The position numbers and the translations under genes were made by a program. Of a stretch of DNA of 64,000 nucleotides, positions 1 to 11,905 are shown one piece after another. The notes under the pieces were generated by a model, which did no database searches, had not been told where the DNA came from, and worked only from the letters and a program-made list of their open reading frames with translations. The stretch's first letter is position 1. Each line of letters begins with the position of its first letter. The stretch comes from Deltaproteobacteria bacterium (GTDB taxonomy: Bacteria; Myxococcota_A; UBA796; GCA-2862545). The stretch is taken from the NCBI GenBank assembly GCA_007693595.1, contig REDI01000014.1, positions 1-64,000 of the forward strand, written 5' to 3'.

Positions 1-2
1 CC

Positions 3-857
3 GACACAGACACCGATGTCGACACCGACACAGACACCGATGTCGACACAGACACAGACACCGATGTCGACACAGACATCTTCCCGCCCGATCTTCGGTT
101 CCGGCCGATCCTGGTGGATGCCTTCGGTCAGTTCGCCTACGATGCCGACTTTGACGATATGGGGCCATGGATCCGTGACGGTGAAGAGCTGCCCTCATAC
201 GTCGTCCTCGAGTTCATCGACGAGCGCTTCTTCGAGGCCGGTGACAATGCCTGGCGTTGCGAGGTCCTGCTCATCCCCCAAGAAACCTACGTAATGTCCC
301 TATTCTTTTCGGTGGAAGGCCCCTACCGCGGCTTCGCCTCACAGGTCTTCGATCATCTCTACTTCCCGCTGTGGGCAGGAGAGTTCGACGCGTACAACCT
401 GCCCGACACGTCCGATGACTCCAACCCCAAGCCTGGTTGTTTCGACATCTCCGAGGATCCCGAACGCGACTTCCACCCCGACTTCGTCGACGAGGACTTC
501 GAGGGTTGGCTCTCGAGTCGGACTTGGGCGGTCGGGATCGGCACCATGTCTCATGCGGTCGAGGACTACCTCTTGGATCTTCCCCCCGACAGCGTCGCGC
601 GCGAGCTCTACACCTCGGGCCACCTGGCAGGTGGCGCCTTCCTCTACGACGACGACGAGGGGACCCTGGTGGCCCCGGAGGGCTTTGCGCGCGGCTTCGC
701 CGTGACCTCGACCATGGAGCTGGTGGTCGTCGACGACTCCAACGTGCTGCACCCAGCCGACTCCATCCACAGCACCGAGGGGGGCGCCCGACCCCTCTCA
801 GGGATCTACGAAGTCTACAGCGTCTTCGGGCTGTTCTTCCCTTACGACGACGAGTGA
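3..857 (+). CDS. Acidic secreted-type protein with Asp-Thr repeats, 5' end outside the window
   Basis: The frame is already open at the left edge, so the true start and any signal peptide lie upstream. About the first 25 codons are Asp/Thr repeats built on a unit reading DTDTDTDV, encoded by 24-bp tandem repeats. The remaining ~255 residues are rich in Asp, Glu, Phe and Tyr, with few Cys, and I recognise no family. DT-rich low-complexity stretches of this type are common as linkers in exported proteins of Myxococcota; surface or periplasmic location is inference. It ends convergent to metH, and its TGA stop sits in a small inverted repeat. Confidence 0.7.
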   Translation, partial: DTDTDVDTDTDTDVDTDTDTDVDTDIFPPDLRFRPILVDAFGQFAYDADFDDMGPWIRDGEELPSYVVLEFIDERFFEAGDNAWRCEVLLIPQETYVMSLFFSVEGPYRGFASQVFDHLYFPLWAGEFDAYNLPDTSDDSNPKPGCFDISEDPERDFHPDFVDEDFEGWLSSRTWAVGIGTMSHAVEDYLLDLPPDSVARELYTSGHLAGGAFLYDDDEGTLVAPEGFARGFAVTSTMELVVVDDSNVLHPADSIHSTEGGARPLSGIYEVYSVFGLFFPYDDE

Positions 858-865
858 TCGTGGTC
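846..865. terminator. Short hairpin enclosing the stop codon of the left-edge gene
   Basis: Arms ACGA (850-853) and TCGT (858-861) enclose GTGA, which contains the TGA stop at 855-857. Outside them GAC (846-848) pairs with GTC (863-865) across a single G-G mismatch. There is no T tract, so a Rho-independent terminator role is uncertain. Confidence 0.3.
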
Positions 866-993
866 TGGCGGCGCATATCGAGAGTTCGGCGTCGGCGAAG
901 CCTGTAGAGAAGCGAGGACGCCCCCAAAGGGAAGGCCAAGGAAGAGTTTGCGGGCGAGCGAGAAGAAGGGGTCGAGAGCCCGATCCGCGCCAC

Positions 994-4713
<3,720 letters not shown>

Positions 4714-4846
4714 GGAGACTCCAGGGTCTTGACGCGCGCCGACCGGAGCCGACCGCGCCCTGAGCCGGCCGACGTATCACCTCGGCGCCGAACGCGCAGG
4801 CAGGCGCAGCCGTCCCAACGGGCGGGTGCTTCCCCGCCGCGAGGGG

Positions 4847-4875
4847 AACGGTCCCCCTTGTTCCGGCGGACCGTT
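4847..4875. promoter_or_regulatory. Perfect inverted repeat, candidate TetR operator
   Basis: AACGGTCC at 4847-4854 and its exact reverse complement GGACCGTT at 4868-4875 are separated by 13 bases. A nested pair GGAAC/GTTCC (4845-4849 and 4860-4864) lies inside. The site is 32 bases before the monooxygenase ATG, between its candidate -35 and -10, where a repressor would block transcription. The TetR gene directly downstream of the monooxygenase is the natural candidate ligand; that link is inference. Confidence 0.5.
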
Positions 4876-4887
4876 ATGGCGTACCCT
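4858..4887 (+). promoter_or_regulatory. Candidate promoter of the flavin monooxygenase gene
   Basis: TTGTTC (4858-4863) resembles a -35 element and TACCCT (4882-4887) a TANNNT -10 element, with 18 bases between. One arm of the inverted repeat lies in the spacer. The GGGAGG ribosome site follows at 4895-4900. Confidence 0.35.
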
Positions 4888-4906
4888 CACGACCCGGGAG
4901 GCAACC

Positions 4907-6256
4907 ATGCCAGCCGAACGCATCTGCGTCATCGGTGCAGGCCCGTGTGGGCTCACCGCAGCCAAGAGTCTCCTCGAGGCAGGCTTCACCGATCTCACCC
5001 TCGTCGATCGTGGCGGGGACGTGGGCGGGAACTGGGTCTTCGATGAGGCCTCTGGACACTCCTCGGTCTTTGAGACCACCCACATCATCAGCAGCAAGCG
5101 TTACAGCACCTACCTCGACCACGACTTCCCGCCCGGAACCGCCGACTATCCCTCCCATCACGACCTGGCTTCGTACTTCCAGAGCTACGCCGAGCGCTTC
5201 GGACTCTACAGGCACCTGGAGCGACGAACCCTCGTGACCCAGGCCGAGCCGCTGGATGCGGGTGGGTTCATCGTGCATACGCAGTCCGAGCTCGACGGGT
5301 CCACCCAGTCGCGCCAGTTCGACAAGCTTGTCGTCGCCAACGGGCACCACTGGAAGCCCCGGTGGCCGGACTACCCCGGAACCTTCACTGGGGATTACCT
5401 TCACTCCCATGACTTCAAGCGGGCCGAGCCCTTTCGCGACAAGCGCGTACTCGTGATCGGCGGAGGGAACTCAGCCTGCGACATCGCCGTCGAGACGAGC
5501 CGGATCTCGGCGAGGACCGACCTCTCGTGGCGACGAGGCTACTGGGTCGTACCCAAGTTCGTCTTCGGCCGCCCGGCAGACCACTTGCACCACAAGACCG
5601 AGCGGCTCCTCCAACGCCTCCCGCTCAAAGTGCGCATGCGGAGCCTGGAGCGCTTGCTCAAGGTAATAAACGGGCCAAACTCACTTTACGGGCTCCCAGA
5701 GCCCGACCACCACTTCGGCGAGACACACCCGACCATCAACTCGGAGTTGCTGTACTTCCTTCGACACGGCAAGATCAACCCTCAACCCGACATCGAACGA
5801 TTCGATGGCCACACAGTTACGTTTGCAGACGGAACCCGTCAGGACTACGATGCGGTCGTTGCCTGCACCGGCTACTGGATCAGTCATCCCTTCTTCGACC
5901 CTGACTTCATCGACTACAGCCATGGCCCTGTCCCACTCTACCTCAAGATGCTCCACCCCAAACGCGATGATCTCGTCTTCATCGGGCTCTTTCAGCCGCT
6001 CGGCTGCATCTGGCCGTGCGCTGAGCTCCAGTCTCGCATCGTGGCCCGTTGGTGGACAGGCCAGTGGCAGCCGCCCCCCGACAGAGCCGCCGCGATCCGC
6101 CGAGAGCTGGCTCGACCTCACCTCCAGCAGGTCGCATCGCCAAGACACACGATCACCGTCGACGAACCCACTTTTCGACGCCGCCTCATCCAAGAACTCG
6201 ACGAAGACCCCCTCGTGCAAGCTGCACGCGACCGAGGCGCCCCACTGCCCTCGTGA
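4907..6256 (+). CDS. Flavin-containing monooxygenase (FMO family)
   Basis: Predicted FAD/NADPH enzyme that oxygenates a soft nucleophile or ketone; the substrate is unknown. The 449-residue product begins with an FAD-binding GAGPCG motif near residue 10 and has a second nucleotide-binding motif, GGGNSACD, near residue 185. Between them lies HSHDFK, matching the FMO/BVMO fingerprint, and later CTGYWISHPF corresponds to the family's ATGY segment. The frame extends 27 codons further upstream, but ATG 4907 is preferred because GGGAGG precedes it and the Rossmann strand starts there. The next gene, 43 bases downstream, encodes a TetR regulator. Confidence 0.88.
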   Translation: MPAERICVIGAGPCGLTAAKSLLEAGFTDLTLVDRGGDVGGNWVFDEASGHSSVFETTHIISSKRYSTYLDHDFPPGTADYPSHHDLASYFQSYAERFGLYRHLERRTLVTQAEPLDAGGFIVHTQSELDGSTQSRQFDKLVVANGHHWKPRWPDYPGTFTGDYLHSHDFKRAEPFRDKRVLVIGGGNSACDIAVETSRISARTDLSWRRGYWVVPKFVFGRPADHLHHKTERLLQRLPLKVRMRSLERLLKVINGPNSLYGLPEPDHHFGETHPTINSELLYFLRHGKINPQPDIERFDGHTVTFADGTRQDYDAVVACTGYWISHPFFDPDFIDYSHGPVPLYLKMLHPKRDDLVFIGLFQPLGCIWPCAELQSRIVARWWTGQWQPPPDRAAAIRRELARPHLQQVASPRHTITVDEPTFRRRLIQELDEDPLVQAARDRGAPLPS

Positions 6257-6299
6257 CCCCACCAGCGTAGCCTCCTCGCCGCCGAACTAAGGGAACGCC

Positions 6300-6890
6300 A
6301 TGGACCGCAAGCCCAACCGACGCACCGAGATCCGCCAAGAGAACACGCGGATCCTGGTCCTCGCAGCACTGCGCGCCTTCGCAACGCACGGATACGAGAA
6401 CACGACCATCCGCGACATCGTTGAAGAGAGCGGCCTGTCCCGTGGAACCTTCTACAACTACCTCGGCGACAAACCGACCGCGCTCCGTGCCGTCACTGAG
6501 TGGGTGGTCGAGCAGCTACGCGAGGAGGTTCGTCAAGCGCGGCACCAAGCGTCCAGCGTCACCGAGCTCATCCAAGACGCCTTCGTCACCATGATCGACG
6601 TCATGGTCCGAGACCCTCACGTCGTGAACTTCATCCGCATGAACGGTCAGGCGGTGCGCTCGATCTCGGGGGACCTCGAGCTCGTACACGCCGCGACCTC
6701 CGACCTCGCGATGGACTTGGAGCGCGCCATCCATGCCGGACTCTTGTCTCGCCAGCATGCGGAGTGGCTGGCGGCGGCCATGGTCGGCGCCACCATCGAG
6801 GTCCTCACCCGCCTAGAGCCCGACGATGATCCTAAAGAAGCGGCGCTTTACCTGGCCCACATCTTTCTGAACGGGATCCGGCAAGCCTGA
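6300..6890 (+). CDS. TetR/AcrR family transcriptional regulator
   Basis: The 196-residue product has an N-terminal TetR helix-turn-helix (residues ~10-60, including TTIRDIVEESGLSRGTFYNY) and a helical C-terminal ligand-binding half that I cannot assign. AAGG precedes the ATG. It follows the monooxygenase in the same direction with a 43-base gap, so both may share a transcript and the regulator may bind the inverted repeat at 4847-4875. Repression relieved by a substrate of the monooxygenase is a reasonable guess only. Confidence 0.92.
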   Translation: MDRKPNRRTEIRQENTRILVLAALRAFATHGYENTTIRDIVEESGLSRGTFYNYLGDKPTALRAVTEWVVEQLREEVRQARHQASSVTELIQDAFVTMIDVMVRDPHVVNFIRMNGQAVRSISGDLELVHAATSDLAMDLERAIHAGLLSRQHAEWLAAAMVGATIEVLTRLEPDDDPKEAALYLAHIFLNGIRQA

Positions 6891-6943
6891 GAGCGCCACG
6901 CCACGACGCTCGAGGATCGTACCGAGAGGGCTCAGAGCTTCAG
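6887..6943. terminator. Imperfect inverted repeat carrying both convergent stop codons
   Basis: CTGAGAGC (6887-6894, holding the TetR stop) pairs with GCTTCAG (6937-6943, holding the RNase Z stop on the minus strand) with one bulged base. No T tract is present. A shared transcription end is inferred. Confidence 0.25.
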
Positions 6944-7860
6944 TGGGGACGTCGTGGCGGTACGGGGATCACGTCGCCGTCGCGCGCTGCGACGACCTCT
7001 GAGAAGATCGGAGTGGCTTCCTCGAGAAAGGCTCGTTCGTCGGGATATCGCTGAGAGAAGTGAGTCAGGACAAGCTTCCGAGCCCCCGCTTCGCGGGCGA
7101 GCGTGGCGGCCTGCTCGGCGGTCATGTGCCCGTAAGCCTGCGCCTCATGAGACTCGGTGCGAAGGAAGGTCGACTCCGCGACCAGCAGATCGACCCCCCG
7201 CGCGAGCTCGATCGCCGCGTCGCACAGGCGCGTGTCCATGATGAAGGCGAAGGACTGCCCCGGCTTGGGTTCGCTGACCTCGGCGAGTCGAACGCGCTGA
7301 CCGCTGGGGGCCGTCACCTCTCCGATCTGGATGAGCCGACCGACCAACGGGCCGCGCAACCCCGCCTGCGCGAGCTTCTCGGGCACCATTCGAACGCCGT
7401 CGGGCTCTTGCAGGCGGTACCCGAAGGCCTCGACGCGATGGTCCAGCCGACGCGCGAACAACGAGAAGCCCGGCGCCTGGCCTACCTCGCCCTCCGCTCG
7501 GAGCGGGTGCTCGACGATCTTCGTGAACTCCTCGAAGATCGACGCTCGCCGTAAGCGGTCGAAGTAGACCTGCCCACTCGCAGGAAACCAGGCATGGACA
7601 GGATGGGACACGCGATCGAACGAGAGCCGCTGCACTACCCCTGGCACCCCGAGGCAGTGGTCGCCGTGAAAGTGGGTGAGCAAGAGGTGGTGAACGCCGT
7701 GGGCACGCACGCCGTAGAGGGTCATCTGGCGCTGGGTGCCTTCGCCGGGATCGAAGATCAAGCCCGCGTCGTCCCAACGCAAGTAGGCGCCGTGGTGGTT
7801 GCGGCACCGGGTCGGCACGAGGCTCGCGGTGCCGAGCACCGTCAGGGAACGCTCAGACAT
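6940..7860 (-). CDS. rnz: Ribonuclease Z family MBL-fold hydrolase
   Basis: Likely removes 3' trailers from tRNA precursors. The 306-residue product has the short-form RNase Z layout: N-terminal LGTASLVPT, the zinc motif HFHGDHCLG near residue 62, an MDTR segment with AESTF, and C-terminal HMTAEQAA followed by LTHFSQRY. It starts six bases after the SDR stop, so translation is probably coupled. General metal-dependent hydrolase activity on another substrate is possible, but the AESTF/HMTAEQAA pattern favours RNase Z. Confidence 0.88.
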   Translation of the reverse strand: MSERSLTVLGTASLVPTRCRNHHGAYLRWDDAGLIFDPGEGTQRQMTLYGVRAHGVHHLLLTHFHGDHCLGVPGVVQRLSFDRVSHPVHAWFPASGQVYFDRLRRASIFEEFTKIVEHPLRAEGEVGQAPGFSLFARRLDHRVEAFGYRLQEPDGVRMVPEKLAQAGLRGPLVGRLIQIGEVTAPSGQRVRLAEVSEPKPGQSFAFIMDTRLCDAAIELARGVDLLVAESTFLRTESHEAQAYGHMTAEQAATLAREAGARKLVLTHFSQRYPDERAFLEEATPIFSEVVAARDGDVIPVPPRRPH

Positions 7861-7866
7861 GGTGGC

Positions 7867-8691
7867 CTAGCCGGGCGACGAGGAGGAGGCCCGACGCCGG
7901 ACCACTTCGGCGGCCCGCTTCTCGAGGGCCGCCGTGACCCCAAGGGCGCGAAGCATGATGGCGTCGAGCCGAGGGAAGAGCTGGCCCAAGGCCAGAAAGG
8001 GGCGCATGGGGCTCGGCGTAACCAGGACCTCGGGCGCACCCTTGATCACCCGCTTGGTCGCCCTGACCACGGCATCGAGAGGCACCTCGCGCAGGAGACC
8101 AGGAGCCTTCACTCCCCAGTCCGCCCACATTCCCGCCGACGCGACGAAGCTCGGGCAGACGGTGCCGACGTGCACTCCGGAGTCGCGCAGCTCGATGCGG
8201 AGGGTCTGCGCGAAGCCATTGAGCCCGAACTTCGTCGCGCTGTAGATCCCGTTGTAGGGGGTCGGTGACTTACCCGACATCGACGAGATCATGACCACAG
8301 CCCCTCCACCCCGCTCGATCATGCCCGGCACGAGGGCGCGGGTGAGGGCGATGGGCGCGACGAGGTTGACCTCGATCTGTCGCTGGACGTCGAGGTCCGT
8401 CTGGTCGAGCACCGCCATGGGAACCTCGATCCCCGCGTTGTTGACCAGCACATCGATGGGGCCCGCCGCCTGGAGCATAGGAGCCCGGCCCCCTTCGCTG
8501 GCCAGATCGGCAGGGAGGACGTGTGCCGTACCTCCGCTCGCGCGCACCGACAGAGCCGTCTGCGTGAGGCCCTCCTCGTCGCGCGCCACCAACACCAGCT
8601 CCGCGCCCTCTTCGGCCAGCCCTACCGCTAGAGCTGCCCCGATCCCGCGGGAAGCTCCGGTCAACAATACCCTCTTCCCTTGCAGGTCCAC
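7867..8691 (-). CDS. Short-chain dehydrogenase/reductase (SDR)
   Basis: Classical NAD(P)(H)-dependent SDR of 274 residues: TGASRGIG cofactor motif near residue 11, NNAG near 90, catalytic Ser in the ISSMSG segment and YSATK further on. The C-terminal ~70 residues have a helical, Arg-rich tail found in the membrane-associated SDRs. A longer frame runs into the upstream gene; GTG 8691 is preferred because GGAGGT precedes it and the product then starts at the Rossmann strand. It lies between the Na/Pi symporter and RNase Z genes on one strand. The substrate cannot be predicted. Confidence 0.88.
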   Translation of the reverse strand: MDLQGKRVLLTGASRGIGAALAVGLAEEGAELVLVARDEEGLTQTALSVRASGGTAHVLPADLASEGGRAPMLQAAGPIDVLVNNAGIEVPMAVLDQTDLDVQRQIEVNLVAPIALTRALVPGMIERGGGAVVMISSMSGKSPTPYNGIYSATKFGLNGFAQTLRIELRDSGVHVGTVCPSFVASAGMWADWGVKAPGLLREVPLDAVVRATKRVIKGAPEVLVTPSPMRPFLALGQLFPRLDAIMLRALGVTAALEKRAAEVVRRRASSSSPG

Positions 8692-8750
8692 GGCCACCTC
8701 CGTCGCCTCGCCTAACGCGAGCCCGCCGCCCTCGCCCGTCGGCGACCGGC

Positions 8751-10370
8751 TCAGGTCTCGAGGGCGTCCGGCTCGGTCGGTAGCTCCGCGCTCGACTCTG
8801 CGAGGTCCGCTCCCCGCAGGTGATGAAGGGCGCGCCACAGGTGGAAGCTCAGCCGCTCCCCCCACCGGATCGCCTCGAGCCGCCCTTCGGCGACCAAGGG
8901 CGAGAGGTCGCTCGACGCGGTCTGCTCCAGGATCTTCGGCCGATGGATGCGGCGATAGTCCGAGAGATCCGACGCCAACCGCTCTGCCGCCTCGTAGGCG
9001 TCCACATCCTCGGACGAGGCGAGCACCGCGTCAGCGCGCTGGAGCAGCTCGACTACCCCGTCGTGCACCTCCCGGACCGCTTCGTCGCGGCGAACCCTCG
9101 TGGCGGGCTCGCGATCATCGCAGGCCTCGATGAGCCGATCGAGGTGGTCGATGGCGTGCAGGAGCGCGACGTGCCGGGCCCACGCCTGCTGTGAGGTGGG
9201 ATCGGTACGAAGGGGCTCCATGAAGGCGCGGGTCGATGCGAGGGCCTCTCGGCAGGCGTCGAGTCGCCCCTCGGCGTTGCCGCCCGGACTCTGCGGGTCC
9301 ACCACCCGGCGGGTGGAGGCCACCACCTCGGACATGACCTCGACCACGGTCTGGCGCGCGGCCTCGAGGCGGACTTCGGGCACGGAAGATCCCCCTTCGG
9401 AGAGGCGGCGGGTGAGCCCCTGGCGCCGCTCGGGGACGATCCGCTCCACGAAGCGGGCGAAGGGAGCGCTGATCGGCAAGAGGATCGCGATCCCGAGCAG
9501 CTTGAAGATCGTATGGAAGATGGCGATCTGGATGGTCGGGTCATCGCCCGCCGTCATGCTCGAGATCCACTTCACCACGAAGAGGAAGACAGGCAGGATC
9601 AACAGCGCCACCGCGGCCGCCACCACGTTGAACAAGACGTGGGCCACCGCGGTCTGGCGCGCCGGGACCGAGCCTCCCGCCGCCCCCATGAGCGCCGTGA
9701 CCGTTGTGCCCACGTTCTGTCCAATGACGAGCAGCACCGCCTGATCGAGCCCCAAGGTCCCCGCGTGAACCGCCGCCAAGGTGGTGGCGATGGCCGCGCT
9801 GGAGGACTGCATGATCACGGTCATGATCGCGCCGACGAGCACCAGGACGACGGCACCCATCACCCCAGGCTGCGCGAGGGAGGCAGGATCGATGGTCTCG
9901 GCGACGCTCGCCATCCCTTCCTGCAGGATGTCGATCCCCACAAAGATGAGTCCAAAGCCCGCGACCGCGAGGCCCGCCTGGCCCAGGCGCTTTCCTCCGA
10001 AGACCTTGAGGCCCGCCCCGATCCCCACGAGCGGCAAGGCGATCACGTCGATCTTGATCTTGAGCCCCAGCAACGACACGATCCACGCGGTGGACGTGGT
10101 CCCAAGGTTCGCGCCAAAGAGCAGCCCGATCGACTGCGGGAAGGAGATCAACCCCGCGCCGACAAAGCCCACCACCGTCAGGGTCGTCGCGCTGGAAGAC
10201 TGCACCAGAGCCGTCGCGACCGCCCCCGAGGCCAGTCCAGTCAGGTGGTTGCGGGTCGAGGCGCGAAGCAGCGAGCGAAGCTTATCGCCCGCGACCGCCT
10301 GAAGACCACTAATAAGGAGCGACATCCCCAGAAGGAACAGCCCGATCCCACCGAGCACTGAGCCGATCAT
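8751..10370 (-). CDS. Na+/phosphate symporter family protein with PhoU-like tail
   Basis: The N-terminal ~310 residues form a NptA/PNaS-type transporter with two inverted Gln-Ser-Ser repeats (VQSSSATT near residue 57 and MQSSSAAI near 188), the family's sodium and phosphate signature. The C-terminal ~200 residues are soluble and helical, like the PhoU-like domain of bacterial family members. Length 539 residues is normal. It probably imports phosphate into the cell. AGGAG precedes ATG. It heads a minus-strand run with the SDR and RNase Z genes. Confidence 0.93.
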   Translation of the reverse strand: MIGSVLGGIGLFLLGMSLLISGLQAVAGDKLRSLLRASTRNHLTGLASGAVATALVQSSSATTLTVVGFVGAGLISFPQSIGLLFGANLGTTSTAWIVSLLGLKIKIDVIALPLVGIGAGLKVFGGKRLGQAGLAVAGFGLIFVGIDILQEGMASVAETIDPASLAQPGVMGAVVLVLVGAIMTVIMQSSSAAIATTLAAVHAGTLGLDQAVLLVIGQNVGTTVTALMGAAGGSVPARQTAVAHVLFNVVAAAVALLILPVFLFVVKWISSMTAGDDPTIQIAIFHTIFKLLGIAILLPISAPFARFVERIVPERRQGLTRRLSEGGSSVPEVRLEAARQTVVEVMSEVVASTRRVVDPQSPGGNAEGRLDACREALASTRAFMEPLRTDPTSQQAWARHVALLHAIDHLDRLIEACDDREPATRVRRDEAVREVHDGVVELLQRADAVLASSEDVDAYEAAERLASDLSDYRRIHRPKILEQTASSDLSPLVAEGRLEAIRWGERLSFHLWRALHHLRGADLAESSAELPTEPDALET

Positions 10371-10445
10371 TCAGCGTTCTCCTGGCTTCAACGAGGTCAA
10401 GAAACCTATGACCGCGCTTGAATCCCCCAACCTCCCTCCCTTATT

Positions 10446-11798
10446 TCACGGAGAGGGGCTGAGAAACTGGACGTAGCGGGAGCGGTTGACCGCCGCAACG
10501 GTCTCCCAGGTCCACAGGCGGTCTTCACCCTTCGCACCGCCCCCTTCGGAGGAGTCTAGGTCGTTCATATCGTAGGTAAAGAACGAGCCATTGTGGAAAA
10601 GCCGACCAAAGGGATCGTCGACGCGCAAGCCGTCGGACTCGACCCACTCCAGCCTCACGATGTGGAAATGCTGACCCGCGTTGCCCCACGCCATCGACAA
10701 CGTCGCGGACTCTCCGCGCTCGAGGCGAGGTAGCACGTTCTGCTCGTAATAGGCCTTGGCCTGGGCTGCCCCGTTGAAGGCCGGCGTCCACACCCGATCG
10801 GTGTCCGCCCCGAACCGCGCCGCCACGTTGCGCTGCCCGGTCAGCTCATAGCGACTCCCCATTCGCCCTTCATGCCGCGTCTCGTCGAGGATGTCTTCGA
10901 AGGACTTTTCGGACTCGTCCGCTCCGATCCCCAGGGTCTCGAGGGCCATGGCCAGGGAGGTCATGCTGCACATGACATCTCCGCGGTTCGTCGCCTCACC
11001 GGCCGCATACACGCCTTCGTTGTCGCGTTGGTTGCGGTAGGTCACCTTAGAGGCGAGCTGGCGATAGAGATCGGGTCGCTCGGACTGCGGCCGACCCGCG
11101 ATCAAGCTCCGGGCCTCGGCGATCTCGTCGGCGCTGAGTCGGTCGTGATCGAGGAGGCGCTGCAACACATCGGGCTCGAGCTGCGGCGGCATGTCCGGGG
11201 ACTGCTCCTGAGCGCTGAGATCACGAGGACTCTGGGCCCGCTGGAGCACGACGCGAGCCTCATCCACCGAGATGGGATCGTGACCACGAAAGTGGTTCTC
11301 AGAGCCAAAGAAGATCCCCGCCCGTCGCGTGGCGTGAGCACTCTCGAAGAACCAGTCCGAGGGCATCACGTCGCGGAAGTAGGCCGTGTCACCCTCCGGT
11401 AGGCTGGTCGAGAGGCCCAGCAGTCGGACCAGCACGGTGGCGGCCTCGGCGCGGGTGATGTCATCGTCGGTGCGGCCCGACAGGATCCCCTGCGACTCCG
11501 CCCAGAGGATGGCCTGGTCTCGGTCGAAGGACTGCCCGGCTACATCGCGGGCGAGCGCCCAGACGAAATCACCGCGGCTGGCCCCGGCGGCGAAGGGCTG
11601 CCCCATGGCCGCGTCGAGGATCGGGGTCTCGGAGTCGAGCTCGAGCGCTGAGATCTGCCCCTCGGTGACGAAGCGCGGATCGTCGATCCGGCACATAAGA
11701 TCATCGGCGGAGGAAGCGTGGGAAGAGCTCGACGAGCCGCTGCCGGACTCGCTCTCGCCATCCGTGCGCCGGAGGAGGCGTCGCAGGTAAGAAGGCAT
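10446..11798 (-). CDS. Protein with SLH-like segment and C39-like peptidase domain
   Basis: The 450-residue product has a short basic N terminus (no signal peptide seen), a Ser-rich linker near residue 15, an SLH-like region around residues 90-200 (RAEAATVLVRLLGL, then FRDVMPSDWFF), and a C-terminal domain with MCSMTSLAMAL and HFHIVRLEW followed by DDPFG. These give a Cys, His, Asp order consistent with a papain-like C39 fold. Catalysis and target are inferred. ATG 11798 has GGAG eight bases before it; 28 further in-frame codons upstream are probably untranslated. Flanked by genes on the same strand but with separate spacing. Confidence 0.6.
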   Translation of the reverse strand: MPSYLRRLLRRTDGESESGSGSSSSSHASSADDLMCRIDDPRFVTEGQISALELDSETPILDAAMGQPFAAGASRGDFVWALARDVAGQSFDRDQAILWAESQGILSGRTDDDITRAEAATVLVRLLGLSTSLPEGDTAYFRDVMPSDWFFESAHATRRAGIFFGSENHFRGHDPISVDEARVVLQRAQSPRDLSAQEQSPDMPPQLEPDVLQRLLDHDRLSADEIAEARSLIAGRPQSERPDLYRQLASKVTYRNQRDNEGVYAAGEATNRGDVMCSMTSLAMALETLGIGADESEKSFEDILDETRHEGRMGSRYELTGQRNVAARFGADTDRVWTPAFNGAAQAKAYYEQNVLPRLERGESATLSMAWGNAGQHFHIVRLEWVESDGLRVDDPFGRLFHNGSFFTYDMNDLDSSEGGGAKGEDRLWTWETVAAVNRSRYVQFLSPSP

Positions 11799-11905
11799 GG
11801 GTTCTCCTTTGAGAGATTCTAGCCTACCTGCGAGGGCCTCCGCTACAAGTCCGCCTGACGTCGCCCTTGGGTGGCTGACCACGAGGCGCGAGACGCCGGC
11901 GTGAC

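Noticed and set aside
4714-4906. Possible riboswitch upstream of metH
   Set aside because: The GC-rich region can fold, but I could not find the conserved cores of cobalamin, SAM or SAH riboswitches on the minus strand. The inverted repeat there fits an operator better.
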